DNA of 37,910 bases from Nitrospiraceae bacterium. Lineage in GTDB: Bacteria > Nitrospirota > Thermodesulfovibrionia > Thermodesulfovibrionales > UBA6898. The translations under genes and the position numbers were made by a program. The stretch is taken from the NCBI GenBank assembly GCA_020347665.1, contig CP070737.1:864031-901940 (forward strand), given 5' to 3'. How positions within the stretch are numbered: the stretch's first letter is position 1; every line of letters begins with the position of its first letter. Positions 31,662 to 37,910 of the stretch are shown piece by piece. The notes beneath the pieces are model-generated. The model worked only from the letters and a program-made list of their open reading frames with translations, was not told the origin of the DNA and did no database searches.

Positions 31662-32615
31662 GTGAATCGTTCAACATTGAAGAGAAAAAAAATAGGGGTT
31701 CTTATGGGAGGTAGGTCGTCAGAAAGAGCGGTTTCCCTTAAAAGCGGTAGGGCAATATACGAGGCTCTGAAATCATTGAACTATCGGGTGGTGCCTGTTG
31801 ATGCGGGACGTGATCTCTGCTCAATTTTGAGAAGAAAGCAGATTTCATATGCTTTTATTGCGCTCCACGGAGGATATGGTGAAAACGGCGCTGTACAGGG
31901 TCTTCTCGAGATACTGGGCATTCCGTATACCGGTTCGGGGATACTTGCCTCTGCTCTTGCAATGGATAAGGAGGCTTCCAAAAAAATATTTATATCTCAG
32001 GGTATACCGGTTCCACCGTTTAAAGTTGTTTATCGATCAGCTGTTATGGATCGGAATTCGGGAAGAAGCTTCATGATGAAGCTCAGAACCGGTTTTGCAA
32101 TGCCCTGGGTTATCAAGCCGGCTGCTGAGGGATCGAGCGTTGGTGTTGTCATAGTCCGTAACAGGGGACAGATAAAGAAGGCCCTGGAAGCAGCTTTTCA
32201 ATACGATGACCGGATAATCATTGAAAAATATATACCGGGAAAAGAGATACATATAGGCATTCTGAATAATGCTGTGCTTGGAGGTGTTGAAGTAAGACCA
32301 TCTCTTGAGTTTTACAGTTATGAAGCAAAGTATACATCCGGATTAACGGAATACATCCTTCCCCCTGTACTGGACAGGAAGTCATATGCTCTTTCGAAAA
32401 GGCTCGCGCTTGCGTCTCATAAAGCCCTTCAATGCAGTGGTGCTACCAGGGTTGATCTGAGAGTGAATAACCGCGGCAATCCCTTTGTTCTTGAAGTAAA
32501 TACAATTCCCGGTATGACAGAAACGAGCCTCCTTCCCAAGATTGCGAAACAGGCGGGTATTGAATTTTCGGATCTTCTGGAAAAAATTCTGGAAGGAGCG
32601 TTCTATGGGCAGTAG
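31662..32615 (+). CDS. ddl: D-alanine--D-alanine ligase Ddl
   Basis: ATP-grasp enzyme making the D-Ala-D-Ala dipeptide used by MurF. The 317 residues show [74 protein letters not shown] (the omega loop of D-Ala rather than D-Lac enzymes) and [16 protein letters not shown]. So ordinary vancomycin-sensitive termini are predicted. The start is GTG 31662, four bases after the murB stop, with GGGAG about 11 bases upstream. It overlaps ftsQ by 11 bases. Confidence 0.95.
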   Translation: MNRSTLKRKKIGVLMGGRSSERAVSLKSGRAIYEALKSLNYRVVPVDAGRDLCSILRRKQISYAFIALHGGYGENGAVQGLLEILGIPYTGSGILASALAMDKEASKKIFISQGIPVPPFKVVYRSAVMDRNSGRSFMMKLRTGFAMPWVIKPAAEGSSVGVVIVRNRGQIKKALEAAFQYDDRIIIEKYIPGKEIHIGILNNAVLGGVEVRPSLEFYSYEAKYTSGLTEYILPPVLDRKSYALSKRLALASHKALQCSGATRVDLRVNNRGNPFVLEVNTIPGMTETSLLPKIAKQAGIEFSDLLEKILEGAFYGQ

Positions 32616-33378
32616 GCACAACAGGAAGTATAAGAAAGCGAAAAAGAACAGAAGCAATCATTTTATTGCCAACATTAAATATGTTCTTTTTATGGTGCTG
32701 CCGATGATTATATTTGTGGTCCTTACGTATTTTGTTGCAATGCATGTCAAGGCATCTTTTCAGGTGCAGAAACTTATTTCATATGGTAATGCTCATTTGA
32801 CGGATCAAGAAGTAAGACAGCTTTCAGGTATTACCAATAAACATAATTTGATCACTCTGTCGAGCAGAAAAGTATTCGGGAAGATGATATCATCGCCCTG
32901 GATTCGCTCGCTGGCCATCAGGAAAGAATTCCCTAACACGCTTCATATGTATGTCAAAGAAGCAGAGCCGTTTGCGCTGATCGATGTGAAGGGACGTCTT
33001 TTTATCGTTGACGACAGAGGTAACATGCTGCAGGAATTGAAGGAAAGTCCAATTCCATTCCTGCCAATCATATCGGGGGATCCTTTTAAAAAGAGAGAAA
33101 ACATCCATGAGGCTCTTCACCTCGTGAAGACCATAAAAGAAAAGGGCCTCTTGTACGAAAAAGAGCATATTGAGATTATTGCAGATGATTTGAGCGAGAT
33201 GGCACTCAATATGGATGGCATGTTGGTAAAGATAGGAACAGGTGATTACGACAACAAGTTATACCGTCTTGGTGAGCTGGAGGCAGAGATATCAAAACGG
33301 AAATTACATGTTGATTATATCGATCTCCGTTTTGCAAACAGGGCTATCGTAAAGCCCGTGCGTGAGGTAATTCAATGA
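32605..33378 (+). CDS. ftsQ: Cell division protein FtsQ
   Basis: Bitopic divisome protein that joins FtsL and FtsB. The 257 residues have a very basic cytosolic end (about 1-20), one membrane segment (about 26-46), the POTRA domain (about 55-122: [20 protein letters not shown], then [17 protein letters not shown]) and the FtsQ beta domain with [15 protein letters not shown] at the end. The longer frame from 32542 lies inside ddl; ATG 32605 has AAGGAG upstream. No ftsB is in the cluster. The stop overlaps ftsA. Confidence 0.9.
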   Translation: MGSRHNRKYKKAKKNRSNHFIANIKYVLFMVLPMIIFVVLTYFVAMHVKASFQVQKLISYGNAHLTDQEVRQLSGITNKHNLITLSSRKVFGKMISSPWIRSLAIRKEFPNTLHMYVKEAEPFALIDVKGRLFIVDDRGNMLQELKESPIPFLPIISGDPFKKRENIHEALHLVKTIKEKGLLYEKEHIEIIADDLSEMALNMDGMLVKIGTGDYDNKLYRLGELEAEISKRKLHVDYIDLRFANRAIVKPVREVIQ

Positions 33379-34592
33379 TGGGTTCACAGATTGTTGCGGG
33401 ACTTGATATAGGCACGACGAAGGTCTGTGCCATCGCGGCCGAAGTAAACGGAAAGGGCATGCGGATACTTGGTATGGGCAGTGCGAGTTCAACCGGTTTA
33501 CGGAAAGGATTGATCATAAATATCGATGCGACTGTGGACGCGATTAAAAAGGCTGTCAAGGAATGCGAGACATATTCCGGAACAAAAATAAGATCCGTTA
33601 TCGCTGGTGTTTCTGGAAGCCATATAGAGGGATTTAATTCTGCGGGGCTGGTTGGAGTGAGAAAGAAGGAAGTCTCGTTTGCAGATGTTGATCATGCAAT
33701 CGATTCTGCCAAGACAGTCCATATCCCGCTTGACAGGGAAATACTGCACGTCATTCCGACTGAGTTTGTGCTTGATGAACACGAAGGTATTGCGGATCCG
33801 ATTGGCATGTCGGGAGTACGGCTTGAGGCACGAGTCCATATTATTACCGGAGCGGTCTCGCCTATTCATAACCTCGTAAAATGCTGTGAAAAGTCCGGGC
33901 TTGGCGTGGCAGATATTGTGCTTGAACCGCTCGCGTCAGCACGTGCAACACTGACACAGGAAGAGAAAGAATTTGGAGCTGTTCTCGTAGATATTGGCGG
34001 CGGTACTACCGACATTGCGTTGTTCAAGGACGGATTTCTCAGACATGTTTCGGTCCTGGGGATAGGAGGTGCCCACCTTACCAATGATATTGCAATAGGA
34101 CTGAGAATCAGCATGTATGAAGCTGAACGATTAAAGAAGAATTTCGGGGCTGCTGTTACCGGGATCATTACTGATGACGCAGAAGAAATACAAATAAAAC
34201 ATACGGGTGATAAAGAGCGCTCTATACCCAAAAAATACCTTGCTGAAATCCTGCAGCCCCGGTGTGAAGAAATGTTGACGATGATAAAAGAGGCGGTAAA
34301 AGAATGCTACGGTTATGAACTGGCCACCTGCGGGATTGTCCTTACCGGAGGGTGTGCCCTTCTCGACGGGATGGACAAAATGGCTGAAGCCGTTCTCGGA
34401 CTGCCCGTGAGAATCGGTGTTCCTTCGAATGTAACCGGGTTGAACGCCAGAATGGCGAATCCTATGTATGCCACAGGAGTTGGTCTTATAGCTTTTAATA
34501 AAACATCCATGAGCAACAGAATTTTTCTGCCCGATGTTGTATCAGGCGTTTTTGTGATGATGAAAGACTGGGTAAAAGGGGTATTACAATAA
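33375..34592 (+). CDS. ftsA: Cell division protein FtsA
   Basis: Actin-like ATPase that tethers FtsZ filaments to the membrane. The 405 residues have the phosphate loops AGLDIGTTKVCAIAAE (8-23) and VDIGGGTTDIALF, the 1C domain with GVSGSHIEGFNS, and the adenosine motif LTGGCALLDGM. The C-terminus ends in an amphipathic helix (GVFVMMKDWVKGVLQ), the membrane anchor. The start ATGATG at 33375 overlaps the ftsQ stop, behind GAGGT. FtsZ follows after 30 bases. Confidence 0.96.
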   Translation: MMGSQIVAGLDIGTTKVCAIAAEVNGKGMRILGMGSASSTGLRKGLIINIDATVDAIKKAVKECETYSGTKIRSVIAGVSGSHIEGFNSAGLVGVRKKEVSFADVDHAIDSAKTVHIPLDREILHVIPTEFVLDEHEGIADPIGMSGVRLEARVHIITGAVSPIHNLVKCCEKSGLGVADIVLEPLASARATLTQEEKEFGAVLVDIGGGTTDIALFKDGFLRHVSVLGIGGAHLTNDIAIGLRISMYEAERLKKNFGAAVTGIITDDAEEIQIKHTGDKERSIPKKYLAEILQPRCEEMLTMIKEAVKECYGYELATCGIVLTGGCALLDGMDKMAEAVLGLPVRIGVPSNVTGLNARMANPMYATGVGLIAFNKTSMSNRIFLPDVVSGVFVMMKDWVKGVLQ

Positions 34593-34622
34593 TTTTTTTC
34601 AATATACGGAAGGAGGTTGCAT

Positions 34623-35780
34623 ATGTTTGAAATTGAAGAAATCAAGGGACAAAAAGCAAAGATCCGGGTAATCGGCGTGGGAGGCGCAGGTGGTAATGCG
34701 GTGAATAATATGATCGCATCCAACCTGCAGGGTGTGGATTTTATATCCATGAATACGGACATGCAGGTTCTGGAAAACTCGATCGCTCCTTTTAAGATCC
34801 AGATTGGAGCCGGATTGACGCGGGGTCTTGGTGCCGGGTCAGATCCGGAGATCGGCAGGCAGGCGGCGATTGATGACAAAGCCTCTATTGTTGATTGTCT
34901 TGACGGTTCTGATATGGTTTTTATAACGGCTGGTATGGGCGGAGGAACGGGCACCGGCGCTGCATCGGTGATTGCCGGTGTCGCAAAAGAGCTGGGAGCT
35001 TTGACTGTGGGGGTGGTCACAAAGCCTTTCTTCTATGAAGGACGGAGAAGACTCATGAATGCTGAAGAGGGAATCAGAGAGCTGTCGAAATCTGTGGACA
35101 CGTTGATTGTTATCCCAAATGACAGAATCAGCCTCGTCGTGGAAAAAGACACTCCCATGATTAAATCATTTGCCATAGCAAATGATGTTCTGAAACAGGC
35201 TGTTCAGGGTATATCGGACATCATTCTCGTACCCGGACTCATTAATGTTGATTTTGCCGACGTCAAGACAATAATGGTAAATACAGGACGCGCGGTCATG
35301 GGCAGCGGAGTTGGTAAAGGGGAAGGTGGCGCATTTGAAGCGGCCAAAAAGGCCATTTCAAATTCTTTGATAGAAAATTCCTCTATCGAAGGGGCTCGCG
35401 GTATCTTGATAAACATAACCGGCGGACTGGAGCTCTCTCTGAACGAAGTTCAGGAAGCGACCTCTCTGGTATATGATTCAGCGCATGATGATGTCAATGT
35501 AATTTTCGGTGCTGTGGTTGATCCGGACGCGGACGATGAAGTAAGAGTAACGGTCATAGCCACCGGGTTTGAAGTAAAGAAAGAAAAGATAGAACTGCCT
35601 GAGGTTAAGAAATGGGTTCCGCGGAAGGAACCGGTGGCATTCAAGGCCTCGGAACGGGTGCTCACAAAGAACTTTCAGGTTCCCCTTGAAGCACAGAAGA
35701 CAGCGCCTGAAACGTTCAATTATGAGGATACGATAGATCTTCCGACCTTTTTGAGGAAATCACCTCAAAAAGACTTCTGA
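34623..35780 (+). CDS. ftsZ: Cell division protein FtsZ
   Basis: Tubulin-like GTPase forming the Z ring. The 385 residues have GVGGAGGNAVNNM at 18-30, the GTP signature GGGTGTG at 106-112, the T7 loop NVDFADV and a C-terminal linker of about 50 residues. They end in the conserved tail IDLPTFLRKS, which binds FtsA. ATG 34623 has AAGGAGG six bases upstream, the best site in the cluster, in line with high FtsZ demand. It is the last gene; a strong hairpin follows 13 bases after the stop. Confidence 0.97.
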   Translation: MFEIEEIKGQKAKIRVIGVGGAGGNAVNNMIASNLQGVDFISMNTDMQVLENSIAPFKIQIGAGLTRGLGAGSDPEIGRQAAIDDKASIVDCLDGSDMVFITAGMGGGTGTGAASVIAGVAKELGALTVGVVTKPFFYEGRRRLMNAEEGIRELSKSVDTLIVIPNDRISLVVEKDTPMIKSFAIANDVLKQAVQGISDIILVPGLINVDFADVKTIMVNTGRAVMGSGVGKGEGGAFEAAKKAISNSLIENSSIEGARGILINITGGLELSLNEVQEATSLVYDSAHDDVNVIFGAVVDPDADDEVRVTVIATGFEVKKEKIELPEVKKWVPRKEPVAFKASERVLTKNFQVPLEAQKTAPETFNYEDTIDLPTFLRKSPQKDF

Positions 35781-35793
35781 GTATTCCCCCCGT

Positions 35794-35837
35794 AGAGGGG
35801 CTTCCTCCCCCCTGGAAGCCCCTCTCCCTCCTTTTCA
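35794..35837 (+). terminator. Terminator hairpin after ftsZ
   Basis: AGAGGGGCTTCC (35794-35805) and GGAAGCCCCTCT (35814-35825) form a perfect 12-bp stem with an 8-base loop. A pyrimidine-rich tract with only four consecutive T (CCCTCCTTTTC) follows. It is very stable but the T-run is poor, so it may slow or end transcription of the dcw cluster with help from other factors. Confidence 0.7.
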
Positions 35838-36188
35838 CGGGAAAAGCACTAGGGAGTACGGGATTCTCCGAAAGGCAAGAGAATAAACATTAAAATTAAT
35901 TGATTTAAAACAATACATTATCGATAATCCATAATCATGAAATAATGGCAATGCAGATCGACAATATTTTTTTATTGACATCTGTATTTGTTGCGGTAAA
36001 ATTTAAATTGAGCTGTGATTGTCGAATAACGCGATAGGAGATCGTTCATTATACCTGTGGATACGTTATCTACAACAGCGCTTCACAAATCAACAACGCT
36101 CTGCTTTATACATATTTTCCCCCGACCGACATCTTTTGCTTTCAGTATGCTGGATTTCACTGTGAATTCACAAAAAGGAGGATCTTAA
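35838..36188. other. Gap between ftsZ and the peroxiredoxin-like gene
   Basis: It holds the promoter at 35975 and a long (about 180 bases) leader. An in-frame 43-codon frame from GTG 36057 runs into TAA just before the next ATG, but has no suitable ribosome binding site; I do not call it. No RNA family is recognised in the leader. Confidence 0.4.
35975..36002 (+). promoter_or_regulatory. Sigma-70 promoter for the peroxiredoxin-like gene
   Basis: TTGACA (35975-35980) and TAAAAT (35997-36002) are 16 bases apart. Start of transcription near 36009 gives a leader of about 180 bases before ATG 36189. Confidence 0.65.
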
Positions 36189-36761
36189 ATGACTGATCAG
36201 GACGCAGGCATAACAGGACCAATTCTTGGAGAAAAAGCACCTTTTTTTGAAGCAACGGTTGGCAAAAGTACGATTAATCTGAATGATTTCAAGGGAAGGT
36301 GGCTAATCATTATTACCCATCCTGATGATATCTTGCCGGTGTTCAAAACCCAAACCATCAAATATCTCCTCTGTAAGAGAAGAATAAAGGTTATTGCAGT
36401 TGGAAACAGACAGCCGTCATCTGATATTGCAGGCAGGAATTTTGTTAAGAGATATATTATGAAGCACAGCCTGCTGATGGTCAGTGATACGAATGGACAA
36501 ATCAAGACGTGTTATGGCCTGTCAGAACCGGACGAGACTTCGCATGAAGCATCAAAAGGTGTTTTTGTTATTGATCCAAAAGGAATGCTCAGAATCAATT
36601 TATTGTCCGACGTATCTGCAGAGCGAAACTTTTATGAGATTCTGAGGCTTGTTGATATGCTTCAGGTAGAGTACAAGCAGAAGAAAAAACAGGCTCGTGT
36701 CAGCAGAGCGAGTCGCCCAAAGATCGTTTTGGAGACAGGAGCGCTGTCTGAGGAATCATAG
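36189..36761 (+). CDS. Peroxiredoxin-like (AhpC/TSA fold) protein lacking the catalytic cysteine
   Basis: The 190 residues follow the Prx6/1-Cys layout: ILGEKAPFFEATVG, a first strand-loop with DFKGRWLIIITHPDDILPVF, then KVIAVG, the strand around LMVSDTNGQIKTCYGLSEPD, and KGVFVIDPKGMLRINL. In true enzymes the loop reads HPxDFTPVC; here it is HPDDILPVF, so both the conserved Thr (Leu49) and the peroxidatic Cys (Phe52) are missing. Remaining cysteines are elsewhere. Peroxidase activity is not expected; a binding, chaperone or regulatory role is possible but unknown. The tail is basic (about 160-180). AAAGGAGG lies 7 bases before ATG 36189. Confidence 0.82.
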   Translation: MTDQDAGITGPILGEKAPFFEATVGKSTINLNDFKGRWLIIITHPDDILPVFKTQTIKYLLCKRRIKVIAVGNRQPSSDIAGRNFVKRYIMKHSLLMVSDTNGQIKTCYGLSEPDETSHEASKGVFVIDPKGMLRINLLSDVSAERNFYEILRLVDMLQVEYKQKKKQARVSRASRPKIVLETGALSEES

Positions 36762-36853
36762 GAAAGAATAGGGGGGATCGTTGGCTCAGCGAGTCGTAGG
36801 CCAGCTGAATGCTAGGGTATAAGTCAAATCGTTATATGAAAGAGTTATTTAAA

Positions 36854-36929
36854 TGGTGGAGCTGACCGGGATCGAACCGGCGACTTCCACGTTGCGAACG
36901 TGGCGCTCTCCCAACTGAGCTACAGCCCC
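36854..36929 (-). tRNA. tRNA-Ala (anticodon CGC)
   Basis: A 76-base cloverleaf with encoded CCA. The acceptor stem GGGGCTG/CAGCTCC carries the G3-U70 pair that marks alanine tRNA; the anticodon loop is TTCGCAA, reading GCG codons; the T loop is GTTCGATCC. It is on the opposite strand to the other four tRNAs. Confidence 0.95.
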
Positions 36930-36953
36930 GATGAATTAAATTCCAATAACCAA

Positions 36954-36982
36954 ATAACAAATTCCAAGCTAAAAAGTGTCAA
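36954..36982 (-). promoter_or_regulatory. Probable tRNA-Ala promoter
   Basis: On the minus strand TTGACA (36982 to 36977) and TGTTAT (36959 to 36954) are 17 bases apart, 25 bases ahead of the tRNA. Confidence 0.6.
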
Positions 36983-37003
36983 ATAATTAAAATCCTAAAC
37001 CTG

Positions 37004-37037
37004 CTTGCCCACCGCCTGCCGGCAGGCGGTGGGCAAG
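37004..37037. repeat. 34-bp perfect palindrome
   Basis: CTTGCCCACCGCCTGCC (37004-37020) is followed directly by its exact reverse complement (37021-37037). The GC-rich core is much richer than the AT-rich surroundings. It lies between the divergent tRNA-Ala and tRNA-Arg promoters. It resembles a dispersed REP-like element, with a shorter relative at 9262. Confidence 0.8.
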
Positions 37038-37113
37038 GAACGAAACTCCAACCATTATGCGTAAAACATATTGTACATAGTAAAGCAAAAAACACGCCCT
37101 TCGTCAATGATTA

Positions 37114-37143
37114 TTGACACATTTTCAGCCAACACCGTATAAT
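37114..37143 (+). promoter_or_regulatory. Consensus promoter upstream of tRNA-Arg(TCT)
   Basis: Perfect TTGACA (37114-37119) and TATAAT (37138-37143) with an 18-base spacer. A second perfect TATAAT at 37175-37180 with a weaker TTAATT -35 (17-base spacing), followed by a GC-rich GCG, could be a second start closer to the tRNA. Confidence 0.7.
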
Positions 37144-37242
37144 TAAACTTCTTAATTTTATTATCTTTTTACCATATAATGCGTAAGGTGTATTGTGGTT
37201 CTGTTGTTCCAGGCGACTCGACGAGCGTTCTGATTTACCTGT

Positions 37243-37319
<77 letters not shown>

Positions 37320-37360
37320 TGAAAAATTTGTATTGGGAATATGTTTGTGACTGATTAAGG

Positions 37361-37433
37361 GTTGTTAGTTTTCAGTAAAGAATCTGTTACAATGATACTA
37401 TAACCTGACAACTGTCGACTGACAACTGTGAAC
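37361..37433 (+). repeat. Tandem-cluster spacer repeat, copy A (ahead of tRNA-His)
   Basis: A 73-base stretch about 80 percent identical by eye to 37732-37804, ahead of tRNA-Lys. It contains TGACAACTGTC followed by GACTGACAACTG, a short internal repeat. The copy may carry a tRNA promoter or be the scar of tRNA unit duplication. Confidence 0.7.
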
Positions 37434-37441
37434 TAATCTGT

Positions 37442-37519
37442 GGTGGGTGTAGCTCAGTTGGTTAGAGCATCTGACTGTGGCTCAGAGGGCCGCGGGTTCG
37501 AATCCCGTCACTCACCCCA
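37442..37519 (+). tRNA. tRNA-His (anticodon GTG)
   Basis: A 78-base cloverleaf including the extra G-1 (37442), which faces C73 as in all bacterial tRNA-His. The acceptor is GTGGGTG/CACTCAC and CCA is encoded. The anticodon loop CTGTGGC reads CAC and CAT. Confidence 0.95.
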
Positions 37520-37616
37520 ATACATTTATTTAGGATTTAGGATTTTGAAATTTCTTAAAACGCATAATTTTTTTCTTTTATTCTTCAATCCGCGATCCAT
37601 ATTCGGAAATATGTGT

Positions 37617-37693
37617 GCGCCTGTAGCTCAGTGGATTAGAGCATCGGCCTCCGGAGCCGAGGGTCGGAGGTTCGAATCCTCTCAGGCGCGCCA
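37617..37693 (+). tRNA. tRNA-Arg (anticodon CCG)
   Basis: A 77-base cloverleaf with the same acceptor stem (GCGCCTG/CAGGCGC) as the tRNA-Arg at 37243. The anticodon loop is CTCCGGA, reading CGG. Discriminator G and encoded CCA. Confidence 0.95.
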
Positions 37694-37731
37694 GAAATTT
37701 TACATTAACAGAATTTAGTTAATGTTTGACT

Positions 37732-37804
37732 GTTGTCGGTTTTCAGCAAAGAATTTGTTGCAATTATGCTGTTACTTGTCAACTGTTAACTGACAACAAG
37801 CAAC
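37732..37804 (+). repeat. Tandem-cluster spacer repeat, copy B (ahead of tRNA-Lys)
   Basis: The partner of 37361-37433. Here the end forms an inverted repeat, TTGTCA ... TGACAA. TTGACT at 37727-37732 with AAGAAT 17 bases on is a weak promoter candidate for tRNA-Lys. Confidence 0.65.
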
Positions 37805-37815
37805 TCTTTTAGTAT

Positions 37816-37891
<76 letters not shown>

Positions 37892-37910
37892 TGTAAAATC
37901 AAGGAGTTAG

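Noticed and set aside
34313-35020. 235-codon minus-strand frame opposite ftsA/ftsZ
   Set aside because: A shadow of two highly conserved genes; Pro/Ser/Thr-rich antisense translation is typical of such artefacts.
36057-36188. 43-codon frame from GTG ending right before the peroxiredoxin-like gene
   Set aside because: The nearest AGGAG is 16 bases away, composition is not clearly coding, and such a length is expected by chance.
36930-36985. AAATTCCAA direct repeats near tRNA-Ala as an attachment site
   Set aside because: The copies are short and AT-rich, no integrase is nearby, and none matches the tRNA 3' end.

Overview
The window reads as a chromosomal segment of a free-living bacterium with moderate GC. 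The cell makes meso-diaminopimelate peptidoglycan (MurE carries a DNPR motif). Its AspRS carries residues linked to non-discriminating enzymes, and it makes pimeloyl-CoA with BioW. My best guess is a Nitrospirota (Thermodesulfovibrionia-like) or Desulfobacterota-like lineage. That rests on gene content and protein style only, and I could not run a database search. Layout: 1-304 holds the decayed 5' end of an IS110-family element. 327-9546 holds mostly single genes: an RhlE-type helicase and an NSS transporter on the minus strand, an NADP-binding oxidoreductase, a nitroreductase, an RluD-type pseudouridine synthase, a small zinc-ribbon protein, RluB with AspRS as a coupled pair, and a 62-residue Cys-rich protein. 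9967-11404 holds mnmA and a cold-shock gene that converge on a shared bidirectional terminator. 11794-16560 carries two minus-strand operons, bioW-lipid kinase and acyP-MshEN protein-bioB, with a divergent ADP-ribosylglycohydrolase gene between them. 16865-35825 is a complete dcw (division and cell wall) cluster in one direction: mraZ, rsmH, ftsL, ftsI, murE, murF, mraY, a D,D-carboxypeptidase gene, murD, ftsW, murG, murC, murB, ddl, ftsQ, ftsA, ftsZ. It starts at a near-consensus promoter overlapped by MraZ boxes and ends at a strong hairpin. 36189-37891 holds a peroxiredoxin-like protein that has lost its catalytic cysteine, then five tRNA genes (Ala-CGC on the minus strand; Arg-TCT, His-GTG, Arg-CCG and Lys-CTT on the plus strand). 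How the genes fit together: the dcw block makes UDP-MurNAc-pentapeptide (MurB to MurF, Ddl), lipid I and II (MraY, MurG), septal polymer (FtsW, FtsI) and the divisome scaffold (FtsZ, FtsA, FtsQ, FtsL). A PBP5-like carboxypeptidase inside the block trims the product. Many of the remaining genes serve translation: RluB, RluD, AspRS, MnmA, CspA, RhlE and the tRNAs. No obviously new multi-gene system is visible; this is mainly a housekeeping region. The points most worth a second look are the catalytically dead-looking peroxiredoxin after ftsZ, a set of genes whose -10 boxes abut the start codon with no ribosome binding site (possible leaderless mRNAs), a free-standing MshEN protein with two cyclic-di-GMP motifs in a biotin operon, the MraZ operator, and ribosome-binding-site-masking hairpins in front of cspA and the IS110 remnant.
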